This document shows positions 43,081-51,057 of a DNA stretch of 64,000 nt, in pieces. Positions within the stretch are counted from its first letter, which is position 1. Every line of letters begins with the position of its first letter. The position numbers were made by a program, and so were the translations under genes. Under the pieces are notes generated by a model. The model was not told the origin of the DNA. It saw only the letters and a list, made by a program, of their open reading frames with translations, and ran no database searches. The DNA lies in the NCBI RefSeq assembly GCF_022788655.1, contig NZ_CP084951.1, positions 3,207,524 to 3,271,523 on the forward strand, in the 5' to 3' direction. This DNA is from Sulfitobacter indolifex. Lineage in GTDB: Bacteria; Pseudomonadota; Alphaproteobacteria; Rhodobacterales; Rhodobacteraceae.

Positions 43081-43581
43081 CTAGTAACCCTTCTTGCTCA
43101 TCCGCAATTCGCCTGTCGCCAGAACCGGGGCCGCATCCAAACTATCGACGTTCAGCATCGCCGCCACGCGCTCAAGCGAGGAGACCAACTGCGCCTGCTC
43201 CCAATCGGCCAGATCAGCAAAGGCCCGGACGTAACGTTGCTGTAAGGCGTCAGGCGCCTCTTCCAGCACGTCCTCCCCCTGATTGGTCAGAGTGATATTG
43301 GTCTGCCGCCGATCCTGTGCCGAGGTGAGCCGTGACACCAAGCCCCGCGCGACCAGCTTATCGACCAACGCGGTGACCGTGGCTTGGCTCACCCCCATCT
43401 GGGTGGCGAGGGCTTTGGCCGTCGGGTCTTTCTTCTCGCCGACGATCTGCAAAACGCGCAGTTGTGCCGGGGTCACCCCAGCCGCCTGCGCCAAATCGCG
43501 GGCATAGAGCTCGGTGGCGCGCAAAATGCGGCGTAAGGCGATCAAACTTTCGTCGACCCGGTCGGGATGTTTTTGCGTCAT
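43081..43581 (-). CDS. MarR-family regulator next to ectABC (EctR-like)
   Basis: A 166-residue MarR regulator with a winged helix about 32-120: ELYARDLAQAAGVTPAQLRV, KALATQMGVSQATVTALVDKL and SRLTSAQDRRQTNITLT, where the Asp-Arg-Arg wing is typical. It is divergent from ectA with a 234-base gap that holds two tandem inverted repeats and a third overlapping its own start region. In methylotrophs the MarR protein EctR1 represses ectABC-ask; this is probably the counterpart, by position and family, not by proven orthology. Confidence 0.85.
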   Translation of the reverse strand: MTQKHPDRVDESLIALRRILRATELYARDLAQAAGVTPAQLRVLQIVGEKKDPTAKALATQMGVSQATVTALVDKLVARGLVSRLTSAQDRRQTNITLTNQGEDVLEEAPDALQQRYVRAFADLADWEQAQLVSSLERVAAMLNVDSLDAAPVLATGELRMSKKGY

Positions 43582-43582
43582 G

Positions 43583-43596
43583 GTGCATCATTGCAC
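43583..43596. promoter_or_regulatory. Inverted repeat just upstream of the marR start
   Basis: GTGCA-TCAT-TGCAC, a perfect 5-bp repeat with a 4-nt spacer, begins one base before the marR ATG on the minus strand, so it covers its ribosome-site region. Candidate autoregulatory site. Confidence 0.35.
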
Positions 43597-43636
43597 ATTG
43601 GGAGCATTCTCAGCAATCGGTCAAAACCGGCCTGAA

Positions 43637-43655
43637 CGCTTAGTATAGCTAAGCG
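43637..43655. promoter_or_regulatory. Candidate MarR/EctR operator 1
   Basis: Perfect 7-5-7 inverted repeat CGCTTAG-TATAG-CTAAGCG in the marR-ectA gap. Centred 30 bp, about three DNA turns, from operator 2, so two dimers could bind the same face. Confidence 0.6.
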
Positions 43656-43666
43656 AAACCCGTCAA

Positions 43667-43685
43667 TTTCGTTCGTAAAACGAAA
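43667..43685. promoter_or_regulatory. Candidate MarR/EctR operator 2
   Basis: Perfect 7-5-7 inverted repeat TTTCGTT-CGTAA-AACGAAA, same geometry as operator 1 but a different sequence. It lies 130 bases ahead of ectA. Confidence 0.55.
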
Positions 43686-43815
43686 CAAATATGCACAGGT
43701 CTATGGTCCTGAAACAACGCTATAAGCGTATTTTGAGGTATTTTGCTTTGAATGTTGAAGTATCACCGGACATGCCCTACTTAGTTTATCGAAACAATAA
43801 GGGAGCCCCGAACGG

Positions 43816-44349
43816 ATGCAGAATGAACTCGACATGAAAAAAGCCCGCACACCCAAACTGCGCAAGCCAAATGCCGAGGACGGAGCCGCCATCTGGCGGT
43901 TGATTCGCGACTGCAAGCCGCTCGACGAAAACTCGCTTTACGCGAACCTGATCCAAGCCGACCACTTCCGCGACACTTGTGTTGTGGCTGAGATGGACGG
44001 CGACATCGTGGGCTGGATTTCTGGCCATATGATCCCTGCACAAGACGCCTTCTTTGTCTGGCAGGTTGCCGTCAGCCCCAAGGCCCGTGGCCTTGGCTTG
44101 GGTAAAACCATGCTGATGGAACTCGTGAACCGCGATGAAACTGAGGACGCCAAGACCCTCAAGACCACGATCACCCGGGACAATGACGCCTCCTGGGGGC
44201 TGTTCCGCAGCTTTGCGAACCACGTCGGCGGCGACCTTTCGGATGCCCCACACTTTACCAAAGACGCCCATTTCGATGGCGCGCACGACACCGAACATAT
44301 GGTGACGATCACGCTGCCCGAGACTGCCGCGCTCAAACGCGCCGCGTAA
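43816..44349 (+). CDS. ectA: L-2,4-diaminobutyrate N-gamma-acetyltransferase
   Basis: A 177-residue GNAT acetyltransferase, the second step of ectoine synthesis. The acetyl-CoA loop reads VSPKARGLGLGKTML, with the family's DAFFVWQVAV before it. First half PNAEDGAAIWRLIRDCKPLDENS is typical of EctA. ATG at 43816 is used, with AAGGGAG ahead at longer spacing; ATG at 43834 is the alternative. First gene of ectABC-ask, 234 bases from the divergent marR. Confidence 0.95.
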   Translation: MQNELDMKKARTPKLRKPNAEDGAAIWRLIRDCKPLDENSLYANLIQADHFRDTCVVAEMDGDIVGWISGHMIPAQDAFFVWQVAVSPKARGLGLGKTMLMELVNRDETEDAKTLKTTITRDNDASWGLFRSFANHVGGDLSDAPHFTKDAHFDGAHDTEHMVTITLPETAALKRAA

Positions 44350-44402
44350 TTCGCAGCTGACAATTCACACGACAGACTCTCTAGAAGAGAAAGGATATTC
44401 CT

Positions 44403-45695
44403 ATGCCTAAGGACATGGCACAGAACACGACCATCTTTACCCGCCGCGAGAGCGAAGCGCGCTCCTATTGCCGCGGCATGAACGCCGTTTTCACCCGCGC
44501 CAGCGGATCGGAAATGTTCGACGAAGAGGGCAACCGCTACATCGACTTCCTCGCCGGCTGCTCCTCGCTGAACTACGGCCACAACGACCCTGACATGAAG
44601 TCGGCTCTGGTCGATCACATCACCGCAGACGGCATCGCCCACGGTCTCGACTTCCACAGCGACACCAAGGCTGCCTTTCTAACCGCCTATGAGGAGAAGA
44701 TCCTCAAGCCGCGCGGCATGGACTATAAGGTGATGATGACAGGCCCGACCGGCACCAACGCCGTCGAAGCCGCGATCAAGCTGGCGCGCAAAGTGACAGG
44801 CCGCACCAACGTGATCTCCTTCACCAACGGTTTTCACGGCATGACCATGGGCGCGCTGGCGCTGACCGGCAACAAAGGCAAGCGCGGCGGTGCGGGCGGT
44901 GGCTCGCTGGCCGACGTGACGCATATGCCGTTCGAAGGCGCGCTTGGCGAGAATGTTGACACGCTGGAAATGATCGACGCGATGCTGTCGAACCCCTCTT
45001 CCGGCATCGATGCCCCTGCGGCCTTTATCTTTGAGCCGATCCAAGGCGAAGGCGGTCTGAATGCCGCATCTGACGCATGGATGCAGGGCATCGAGAAGAT
45101 CGCCCGCAAGCATGGCGCGCTGCTGATCATTGACGACATTCAGGCCGGTTGTGGCCGTTCGGGCAGCTTCTTCTCCTTCGAGGCCTCCGGCATCAAGCCT
45201 GACATGATCACCCAAGCGAAATCGCTGTCGGGCTTTGGCCTGCCCTTCGCGGCCCTGCTGATCGCGCCTGAGCATGACATCTGGAAGCCTGCCGAGCACA
45301 ACGGCACCTTCCGCGGCAACACCCACGCCTTTGTCACCGCCCGCGTCGCGATTGAGAAGTTCTGGTCCGACGACAAATTCGAAAAGTCGCTGGCTGAAAA
45401 AGCTGTGGTTCTGACCACCGCGCTGAAGGACGTGGCTGACTTGATCGATGGTGCGACCCTCAAGGGCCGCGGCCTGATGCAGGGCGTCGACGTTGGCTCT
45501 GGCGAACTGGCTGGTGCGATCTGTGCACGTGCCTATGAGCTGGGCCTCGTGATCGAAACCTCGGGCGCGCATGACGAAATCGTCAAGTATCTCGCCCCCC
45601 TCACCACGCCGGAGAAGGTCATGCGCGAAGGGTTTGATATCCTCATGCAGGCCACCCGTGACGTGACTGGAAACCTGAAAATGGCAGCGGAGTAA
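44403..45695 (+). CDS. ectB: L-2,4-diaminobutyrate transaminase
   Basis: A 430-residue class III PLP aminotransferase that makes L-2,4-diaminobutyrate from aspartate semialdehyde using glutamate. Motifs: MTGPTGTNAVEAAIKLARK, TNGFHGMTMGALALTG, cofactor Asp in LLIIDDIQAGCGRSG, and Lys273 in MITQAKSLSGFG. AAAGGA lies eight bases before the ATG. It runs the reverse direction of DoeD in the catabolic locus, so both ends of the diaminobutyrate node are encoded in this window. Confidence 0.97.
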   Translation: MPKDMAQNTTIFTRRESEARSYCRGMNAVFTRASGSEMFDEEGNRYIDFLAGCSSLNYGHNDPDMKSALVDHITADGIAHGLDFHSDTKAAFLTAYEEKILKPRGMDYKVMMTGPTGTNAVEAAIKLARKVTGRTNVISFTNGFHGMTMGALALTGNKGKRGGAGGGSLADVTHMPFEGALGENVDTLEMIDAMLSNPSSGIDAPAAFIFEPIQGEGGLNAASDAWMQGIEKIARKHGALLIIDDIQAGCGRSGSFFSFEASGIKPDMITQAKSLSGFGLPFAALLIAPEHDIWKPAEHNGTFRGNTHAFVTARVAIEKFWSDDKFEKSLAEKAVVLTTALKDVADLIDGATLKGRGLMQGVDVGSGELAGAICARAYELGLVIETSGAHDEIVKYLAPLTTPEKVMREGFDILMQATRDVTGNLKMAAE

Positions 45696-45701
45696 CTGAC
45701 A

Positions 45702-46094
45702 ATGATTGTACGCGACTTTAATAAACTTCAGAACACCGACCGCCACGTTGGTGATGCAAAATGGACCTCGACCCGGCTGCTGCTGGCCGATGATGGGATG
45801 GGCTTTTCCTTCCACATCACCGTGCTGGAAGCAGGGTCGGAGCATACGTTCCACTACAAGCACCACTTTGAGAGCGTCTATTGCATGAAGGGTAAGGGCT
45901 CGATCACCGATCTCGCCACCGGCGAGACTCATGAGATCACCCCCGGCGTAATGTATGCGCTGAACCTGAACGACAAACACATCTTGCGCGCTGAGGAAGA
46001 GCTTCACATGGCGTGCTGCTTCAACCCGCCTGTTACGGGCAAAGAAGTGCACCGTGAAGACGGCTCCTATGCGCCTGCCGAGGAGGTAGCGTAA
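45702..46094 (+). CDS. ectC: Ectoine synthase
   Basis: A 130-residue cupin that cyclises N-gamma-acetyl-diaminobutyrate to ectoine. The iron ligands known for the enzyme fall at their exact numbers: Glu57 (HHFESVY), Tyr85 (PGVMYALN) and His93 (NDKHIL). Starts six bases after ectB. Next downstream, six bases on, is ask; no ectD (hydroxylase) lies between, so only ectoine, not 5-hydroxyectoine, is made by this operon. Confidence 0.97.
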   Translation: MIVRDFNKLQNTDRHVGDAKWTSTRLLLADDGMGFSFHITVLEAGSEHTFHYKHHFESVYCMKGKGSITDLATGETHEITPGVMYALNLNDKHILRAEEELHMACCFNPPVTGKEVHREDGSYAPAEEVA

Positions 46095-46099
46095 GTTAT

Positions 46100-47536
46100 A
46101 TGACCCAACCGTCCCACACTGTCGAAAAAATCGGCGGGACGTCCATGTCCCGCGTGAATCAGCTCAAGGATACGCTCTTTGTCGGTGACCGTAAGGGCAC
46201 GGACATCTATGGGCGCGTCTTCGTGGTCTCCGCTTTTGGCGGGATCACGAACCTGTTGCTTGAGCATAAGAAGTCGGGCGAGCCGGGCGTATATGCGCAT
46301 CTGGCCAACGCAAGCAACGATCACGGCTGGCACGAGGCGCTGACCCGTGTCTCGGCTGAGATGCAGCGCGTGCACCGCGAGGTGCTTGAGCACCCCGGCG
46401 ACATCGAACAGGCCGACGCCTTTGTGTCCGAGCGCACCCACGGCGCCCGCAACTGTCTGATCGATCTGCAACGCCTCTGCGCCTACGGCCACTTCCGCCT
46501 GTCTGAGCACATGCTGCAAATCCGCGAGTTGCTGTCCGGTTTGGGCGAGGCGCATTCCGCCTTTGTGACCACGATCATGCTGCAGCGCGCTGGCGTGAAT
46601 GCCCGTTTCGTTGACCTGTCCGGTTGGCGCGATGAGGGCAACGTGACGCTGGATGAGCGCATAGAGCAGGCGATGGACGGCATCGACCCGCATACGGAAA
46701 TGCCCATCGTGACCGGCTACGCGCAGTGCGCCGAAGGGCTGATGCGTGAGTTTGACCGCGGCTATTCCGAGGTGACCTTCTCCAAGCTGGCGGCCCTAAC
46801 AGGTGCGCGCGAGGCGATCATTCACAAGGAATTCCACCTGTCGTCCTGCGACCCAAAACTGGTCGGCGAACATGCCGTCAAAAAGATCGGCCGCACGAAC
46901 TATGACGTGGCGGATCAGCTGTCGAACATGGGGATGGAAGCGATTCACCCCAAGGCGGCCAAGACCCTGCGTCAGGCCGATGTGCCGCTGCGCGTGACCA
47001 ACGCCTTTGAGCCGGAAGACCCCGGCACGTTGATTGACGACCGTCAGGCTGAAACCCCTGCGGTGGAAATCGTCACTGGTCTTGATATCGTGACGCTGGA
47101 ACTGTTCGAACAGGATATGGTCGGCGTCAAAGGTTATGACACCGCGATTTTGGAGGTGCTCACGCGCCACAATGTGCGGATTGTCTCCAAGGTGTCGAAC
47201 GCCAATACGATCACGCATTATCTGGATGCCTCACTGAAGACGATGCGCCGGGTGGAGAAGGATCTGGCGCAGATCTACCCTGCGGCCGAAATCACGACCC
47301 GCACGCTGTCGATGGCCTCGGTCATTGGGCGCGACTTGAGCGGCTTGTCCGTCTTGCAACGTGGCTTGGTGGCGATTGCCGAGGCTGGTCAGACAGCGAT
47401 CGGCGCAAGCCAAGGGCCGCGCAATGTGGATGTGCAGTTTATCGTTGAGCGTGAGACGCTTCAGCCGGTGATTAAAGCGCTGCATGGGGCCTTTATTGAA
47501 GAAGAGGTTGCGGCTCCGCTGTCGCGCGCGGCCTAA
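46100..47536 (+). CDS. ask: Ectoine-associated aspartokinase (Ask_Ect)
   Basis: A 478-residue aspartate kinase feeding aspartyl phosphate to ectoine synthesis. N-terminal KIGGTSMSRVNQ (kinase phosphate loop, Ile in place of Phe), RGYSEVTFSKLAALTGA in place of the standard RGGSDTTA loop, and a C-terminal pair of ACT domains about 335-470 (VGVKGYDTAILEVL, SGLSVLQRGLVAIAEAG). This divergent class is found in ectABC loci and is thought to escape normal amino-acid feedback. A perfect terminator follows the stop by about 25 bases. Confidence 0.94.
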   Translation: MTQPSHTVEKIGGTSMSRVNQLKDTLFVGDRKGTDIYGRVFVVSAFGGITNLLLEHKKSGEPGVYAHLANASNDHGWHEALTRVSAEMQRVHREVLEHPGDIEQADAFVSERTHGARNCLIDLQRLCAYGHFRLSEHMLQIRELLSGLGEAHSAFVTTIMLQRAGVNARFVDLSGWRDEGNVTLDERIEQAMDGIDPHTEMPIVTGYAQCAEGLMREFDRGYSEVTFSKLAALTGAREAIIHKEFHLSSCDPKLVGEHAVKKIGRTNYDVADQLSNMGMEAIHPKAAKTLRQADVPLRVTNAFEPEDPGTLIDDRQAETPAVEIVTGLDIVTLELFEQDMVGVKGYDTAILEVLTRHNVRIVSKVSNANTITHYLDASLKTMRRVEKDLAQIYPAAEITTRTLSMASVIGRDLSGLSVLQRGLVAIAEAGQTAIGASQGPRNVDVQFIVERETLQPVIKALHGAFIEEEVAAPLSRAA

Positions 47537-47559
47537 GCAGCTTCAGCAGTAATGTACTT

Positions 47560-47590
47560 AATCGCGGTCCCTCGGGGCCGCGATTTTTTT
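47560..47590 (+). terminator. Intrinsic terminator of ectABC-ask
   Basis: Stem AATCGCGG/CCGCGATT with a 10-nt loop, immediately followed by a run of seven T. A classical rho-independent terminator, directly after ask. Confidence 0.9.
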
Positions 47591-47700
47591 GTGCTGCAAG
47601 GGCCAGCGCCTGCCCGCGGGTCGGCGATCCAACGTGGCCTCGTGCCACTTTATGGTTCAACCGTGATGTGCGTTCGCAATGTCGCACCAAGCTTCACAAA

Positions 47701-47730
47701 ATCGCCTACCCGTCCGAGCGGGCAGGCGAT
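47701..47730. repeat. Hairpin in the ask-IalB gap
   Basis: ATCGCCT and AGGCGAT plus inner CCCG/CGGG form a 12-bp stem with one mismatch and a 6-nt loop, midway in the 297-base gap between ask and the IalB gene. A GC-rich partial copy (GCCTGCCCG, GGCGAT) lies about 90 bases to the left. Not needed by either neighbouring terminator; function unknown. Confidence 0.45.
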
Positions 47731-47781
47731 GGCCCGGCGCCTACGGCTTGACTCCGGGCCCGGTGGCACACTTGACCCCAC

Positions 47782-47810
47782 AAAAAAACGGCCCCGCAAT
47801 CGCGAGGCCG
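47782..47810 (-). terminator. Intrinsic terminator of the IalB-family gene
   Basis: On the minus strand: CGGCCTCGC, loop GATT, GCGGGGCCG (one T-G pair), then seven T. It begins 24 bases after the stop of the leftward gene. Confidence 0.88.
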
Positions 47811-47833
47811 CTTCCATTCAAATCCGGAGCAAA

Positions 47834-48364
47834 TTATCCGCCGCAGCGCTTCGCCGCATCCTCAACCGCCGCCGTGAAACCCAGCAGCGAGAAGGAATCG
47901 CTCGTCTGTGTTCCGCGCGAGGAGCGACCGATCAGCTTGGCATCCGCACCGCGTTTCATCGCCGCAATGATCTTGGCGTCATCCGCCGTGGTCGCAGGCC
48001 ATGCCCACTCCCCTTCGGTGAACAGCTCGTACGTATCCCCGGAAATATCCATCGTCACGGTCGAGCCGGATGCAAAGGGATAACCACCAGTAAAGGCAAC
48101 CTGACCCTTGGCCTCAGCCGACGGGCGGTAGAATACCATCAACAACGTCTGGCCCCGGTTCACCGCAACCACCCGACCATCGCGGGTGTTCACGACTTCC
48201 TTAGGGGTTGATACGCCCCAGCATTCCGTCGGGTTATCTTCTACAAAGACGCTCCAGTCGGTCTTGGCAGCCACCCGATTGGTGCTCTGCTCCTGCGCCA
48301 CTGCGCCGCTTGCCACAAGGGCGAGCGCCCCAAGTGCAAGACCACAAGTCTTCATCATTTCCAT
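47834..48364 (-). CDS. Invasion-associated locus B (IalB) family periplasmic protein
   Basis: A 176-residue secreted protein: signal peptide about 1-23 (ends VASGAVAQ), then the IalB-type fold with DWSVFVEDNPTECWGVS, GQTLLMVFYRPSAE and SGDTYELFTEGEWAWPA; two Cys, one near residue 48 and one at the C-terminus, could pair. The family name comes from Bartonella; in free-living roseobacters its role is unknown. GGAGG eight bases ahead of ATG 48364 supports the start. Strong terminator after it. Confidence 0.82.
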   Translation of the reverse strand: MEMMKTCGLALGALALVASGAVAQEQSTNRVAAKTDWSVFVEDNPTECWGVSTPKEVVNTRDGRVVAVNRGQTLLMVFYRPSAEAKGQVAFTGGYPFASGSTVTMDISGDTYELFTEGEWAWPATTADDAKIIAAMKRGADAKLIGRSSRGTQTSDSFSLLGFTAAVEDAAKRCGG

Positions 48365-48543
48365 CTGTCCAGCCTCCAGCCGTCCTTGACCTCAACGCAT
48401 CCACAGACCCCGATCAGGCAACCTTGGGCGGGTTGCTCTCTTGCGGGCGTCTGCTATCTGTTCGACACCAACCACAATAACGGCAAACGCGCGACCGACG
48501 AAACCCTGATTGGCAGGTTTTCGCCCAGAAACAGGAAGTTCCC

Positions 48544-49524
48544 ATGAGCAAAGCAGCCCCCTTCGCAGAAATTTGGCGCGGTCCCTTTCTGGAAAGTGTT
48601 CATTCCGGGCATGCGGTGATCTGCGATGACAGCGGCCAGATTGTTGAGGCTTGGGGCGATCCTGAGAAAGTGATCCTGCCGCGCTCTTCGTCGAAGATGA
48701 TCCAAGCACTCCCGCTGATCAATTCCGGCGCTGCCGATGCGGCGGGGCTCAGCACCGAACAGCTCGCCCTCGCCTGCGCCTCGCACCAAGGTGCTGCGAT
48801 CCACACAGATCGTGTTGGCGTCTGGCTCGACACGCTGGGGCTGAGTGATGGTGATTTCCGCTGCGGCGCACAGGAACCCAATGACCGCGACGCCATGGAA
48901 GCGCTAATCCGTGCGCATGAAAAGCCCTGCCAAATCCATAACAACTGCTCGGGCAAACACGCTGGTTTCCTGACGCTGAACAAGCACCTCGGCACCGGGC
49001 CGGATTACGAAAAGCCCGACCACGCGGTGCAAAAAGCCTGCCTTGAGGCGTTTGAGACGGTCACGCAGGAAACCTCACCCGGCTATGGTATTGACGGCTG
49101 TTCGGCCCCCAACCCCGCCTGCACCCTGCACGGCATGGCCCGCGCGATGGCGCATTTCGCCGCCGCCCCCGAAGGTTCTGCCGAAGCACGCCTGCACGAA
49201 GCCATGCGCCTGCACCCCGAACTTGTGGCAGGCGAAGGCCGCGCCTGCACCGAATTGATGCGCGCGATGGACGGCAAAGTGGCGCTGAAAACCGGTGCCG
49301 AAGGCTTCTTCATCGCCATCTGGCCTGAGCGCAAACTCGGCATCGCGCTCAAAGCCGCCTGCGGCACCACCCGCGCCGCCGAATGCGCGATCACCGCACT
49401 GCTGGTCAAACTCGGGGCATTGGATGCAAACCACCCTGCCGCGCTCAAGCGGATGAACGCGCCGATCACCAACTGGCGCGGGCTTCAAACCGGGATGCTG
49501 AAACCCGCAGCCGAACTGGCCTGA
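48544..49524 (+). CDS. Asparaginase (type-II AnsA/PF06089 family)
   Basis: A 326-residue protein of the bacterial L-asparaginase II family distinct from the classical E. coli enzymes. Family features: RSSSKMIQALPLI, with the catalytic Ser/Thr region; ACASHQGAAIHTDRVGVWLD; NNCSGKHAGFLTL; and GIDGCSAPNPACTLHGMARAM. It would convert asparagine to aspartate and ammonia in the cytoplasm. Divergent from the IalB gene by 179 bases. Length typical. Confidence 0.88.
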   Translation: MSKAAPFAEIWRGPFLESVHSGHAVICDDSGQIVEAWGDPEKVILPRSSSKMIQALPLINSGAADAAGLSTEQLALACASHQGAAIHTDRVGVWLDTLGLSDGDFRCGAQEPNDRDAMEALIRAHEKPCQIHNNCSGKHAGFLTLNKHLGTGPDYEKPDHAVQKACLEAFETVTQETSPGYGIDGCSAPNPACTLHGMARAMAHFAAAPEGSAEARLHEAMRLHPELVAGEGRACTELMRAMDGKVALKTGAEGFFIAIWPERKLGIALKAACGTTRAAECAITALLVKLGALDANHPAALKRMNAPITNWRGLQTGMLKPAAELA

Positions 49525-49546
49525 TCAGCCCGCCCAGAGGTCGCGC

Positions 49547-49861
49547 CTACATTTCCATCACAGGCGCGACTTCAACCGATCCGCTGCCATCAGCGACCAT
49601 CGGACAGCCTTGGGCCATCTTACAGGCGCCATCCATGTCGGCCGCCCGTACCACCGTGAACCCCGAGAGTGGATTGGCCCCGCCATCGTCCGCCGTGCCC
49701 TGCGCACTCACTGTTTTGGACATGCCGACTGGGTTGCCGGGGTTCACGATATGCTCCCCCAGTTCCTCAAACCAAGCACCCCAAGCCGCCATGGCTTTCT
49801 CGCCCTCTTCCTGAGATTCCGGGGTCTTGCCCCCGTGATAGGCAAAAATAAAATCCGGCAT
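49547..49861 (-). CDS. YCII-domain protein
   Basis: A 104-residue protein with the YCII/DGPF-like fold: MPDFIFAYHGGKTPESQEEG at the start, with the His that aligns to the family's conserved site, and GFTVVRAADMDGACKMAQGC near the end. Function of the family is unknown, sometimes linked to sigma-factor or dioxygenase partners. Convergent with the asparaginase, 22 bases apart. Confidence 0.8.
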   Translation of the reverse strand: MPDFIFAYHGGKTPESQEEGEKAMAAWGAWFEELGEHIVNPGNPVGMSKTVSAQGTADDGGANPLSGFTVVRAADMDGACKMAQGCPMVADGSGSVEVAPVMEM

Positions 49862-50027
49862 CGTTCTTCTCCCTATTGCTATGCGGCACAGGAAAACTGT
49901 GCTCAGGCTCTGCCAAGGAGAATGCCACTATTCGGCAAAATGTCGGACAGCGCGGCAGGGCCGGGGCCAGCTGTGCCATGCCCTATTACCGCCACTTCTG
50001 CGCTGCGAGTCAAATCAGGCTTTTGTG

Positions 50028-50903
50028 TCAGCCCGCAAATTCGGTGCGCGCATAGCCCTGCACAAAGAGCAGTGCAGTCAGATCACCGAAGTTAATTCGG
50101 ATGTCACATTGCGCCGCGACTGAGGGTTTTGCATGCAGTGCCACCCCCATGCCAGCGCGCCCCAACATGCCCAGATCATTGGCCCCGTCGCCAACAGCAA
50201 TGACGTCATCTTCCGTGATGCCCAGCTTCGCGGTGATCTCTTCCAGCGCGGTGACCTTGGCCTCGCGCCCCAAGATTGGCAGGCCAACTTCGCCCGTCAG
50301 CGCGGCTTGGTCGACCAGCAACGTATTGGCGCGGTTCTCATCAAAGCCCAGCATCTCGGCAACCTTGGCGGTGAAGGCCGTGAACCCGCCTGAGACCAGT
50401 GCCGCATAGCCGCCGTTGGTCTTCATCGTGCCCAACAGCGCGCCGCCGCCGGGCATTAGGGTAATGCGCTCAGCCAAAACCTTGTCGATGACAGTGGCCT
50501 CCAACCCCTTCAAAAGCGCCACACGTTCACGCAGCGCACCGTTGAAGTCCAACTCGCCGTTCATGGCGCGGGCGGTGATCTCTTTCACATGCGCGCCAAC
50601 GCCTGCTTCTTCGGCCAGTTCGTCGATACATTCCTGCTGGATCATTGTGCTGTCCATATCGGCCAGCAGCATCTTTTTGCGCCGCCCCTCGGTGGGCACG
50701 ATCACCAGATCGACCCCCATGGATTGGCAGTTTTCCCAAACATCCCAGCGGTTTTGAGGCATCTGTCCAAGCGCGATTTCCGCCGCCTCATCCGGCGCGA
50801 GCCAGACCACATCGCCCCCGCCCCAAGCGTTGCGCAGGCTTTCCACCAGCGCCGGGTCAAGCGTGGGATTGGTGGGGGAGGTCAACAAGATTGCCGTGAA
50901 CAT
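50028..50903 (-). CDS. serB: Phosphoserine phosphatase
   Basis: A 291-residue HAD phosphatase, the last step of serine synthesis. N-terminal ACT-like domain about 1-70, then the HAD motif LLADMDSTMIQQECIDELA (nucleophile Asp), LMPGGGALLGTMKTNGGYAALVSGGF (Ser/Gly loop) and AVGDGANDLGMLGRAGMG. The frame opens at 50936, but MFTAILLTSPTNP at 50903 is the normal start. Divergent from serC-serA, giving three serine genes together. Confidence 0.95.
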   Translation of the reverse strand: MFTAILLTSPTNPTLDPALVESLRNAWGGGDVVWLAPDEAAEIALGQMPQNRWDVWENCQSMGVDLVIVPTEGRRKKMLLADMDSTMIQQECIDELAEEAGVGAHVKEITARAMNGELDFNGALRERVALLKGLEATVIDKVLAERITLMPGGGALLGTMKTNGGYAALVSGGFTAFTAKVAEMLGFDENRANTLLVDQAALTGEVGLPILGREAKVTALEEITAKLGITEDDVIAVGDGANDLGMLGRAGMGVALHAKPSVAAQCDIRINFGDLTALLFVQGYARTEFAG

Positions 50904-50994
50904 AAGTTTCCGATCCGCATCATTCGCGCCGCGCAAAGCGACATGACCGGCGTCCTAGCGCCATTTTGCGACTTGCGCCAGCCCGGCCTCCCCG

Positions 50995-51040
50995 CGTATC
51001 CCGGCAAGTGGGACACCCTTCCCCAACGAAGGGCGATTAT
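50995..51040 (+). promoter_or_regulatory. Candidate serC-motif RNA leader
   Basis: Two small hairpins in tandem before serC: TCCC/GGGA with a 7-nt loop (50999-51013), then CCCTTC/GAAGGG with a 6-nt loop (51016-51033), ending about 25 bases before the serC ATG. A two-hairpin RNA element called the serC motif is known upstream of serC in alphaproteobacteria; I match it by position and layout, not by alignment. Confidence 0.4.
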
Positions 51041-51057
51041 CTGAGAGGGTAGCATCA

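Noticed and set aside
44679..46052. Minus-strand open frame of 457 codons
   Set aside because: It is antisense to ectB and ectC, both certain genes.
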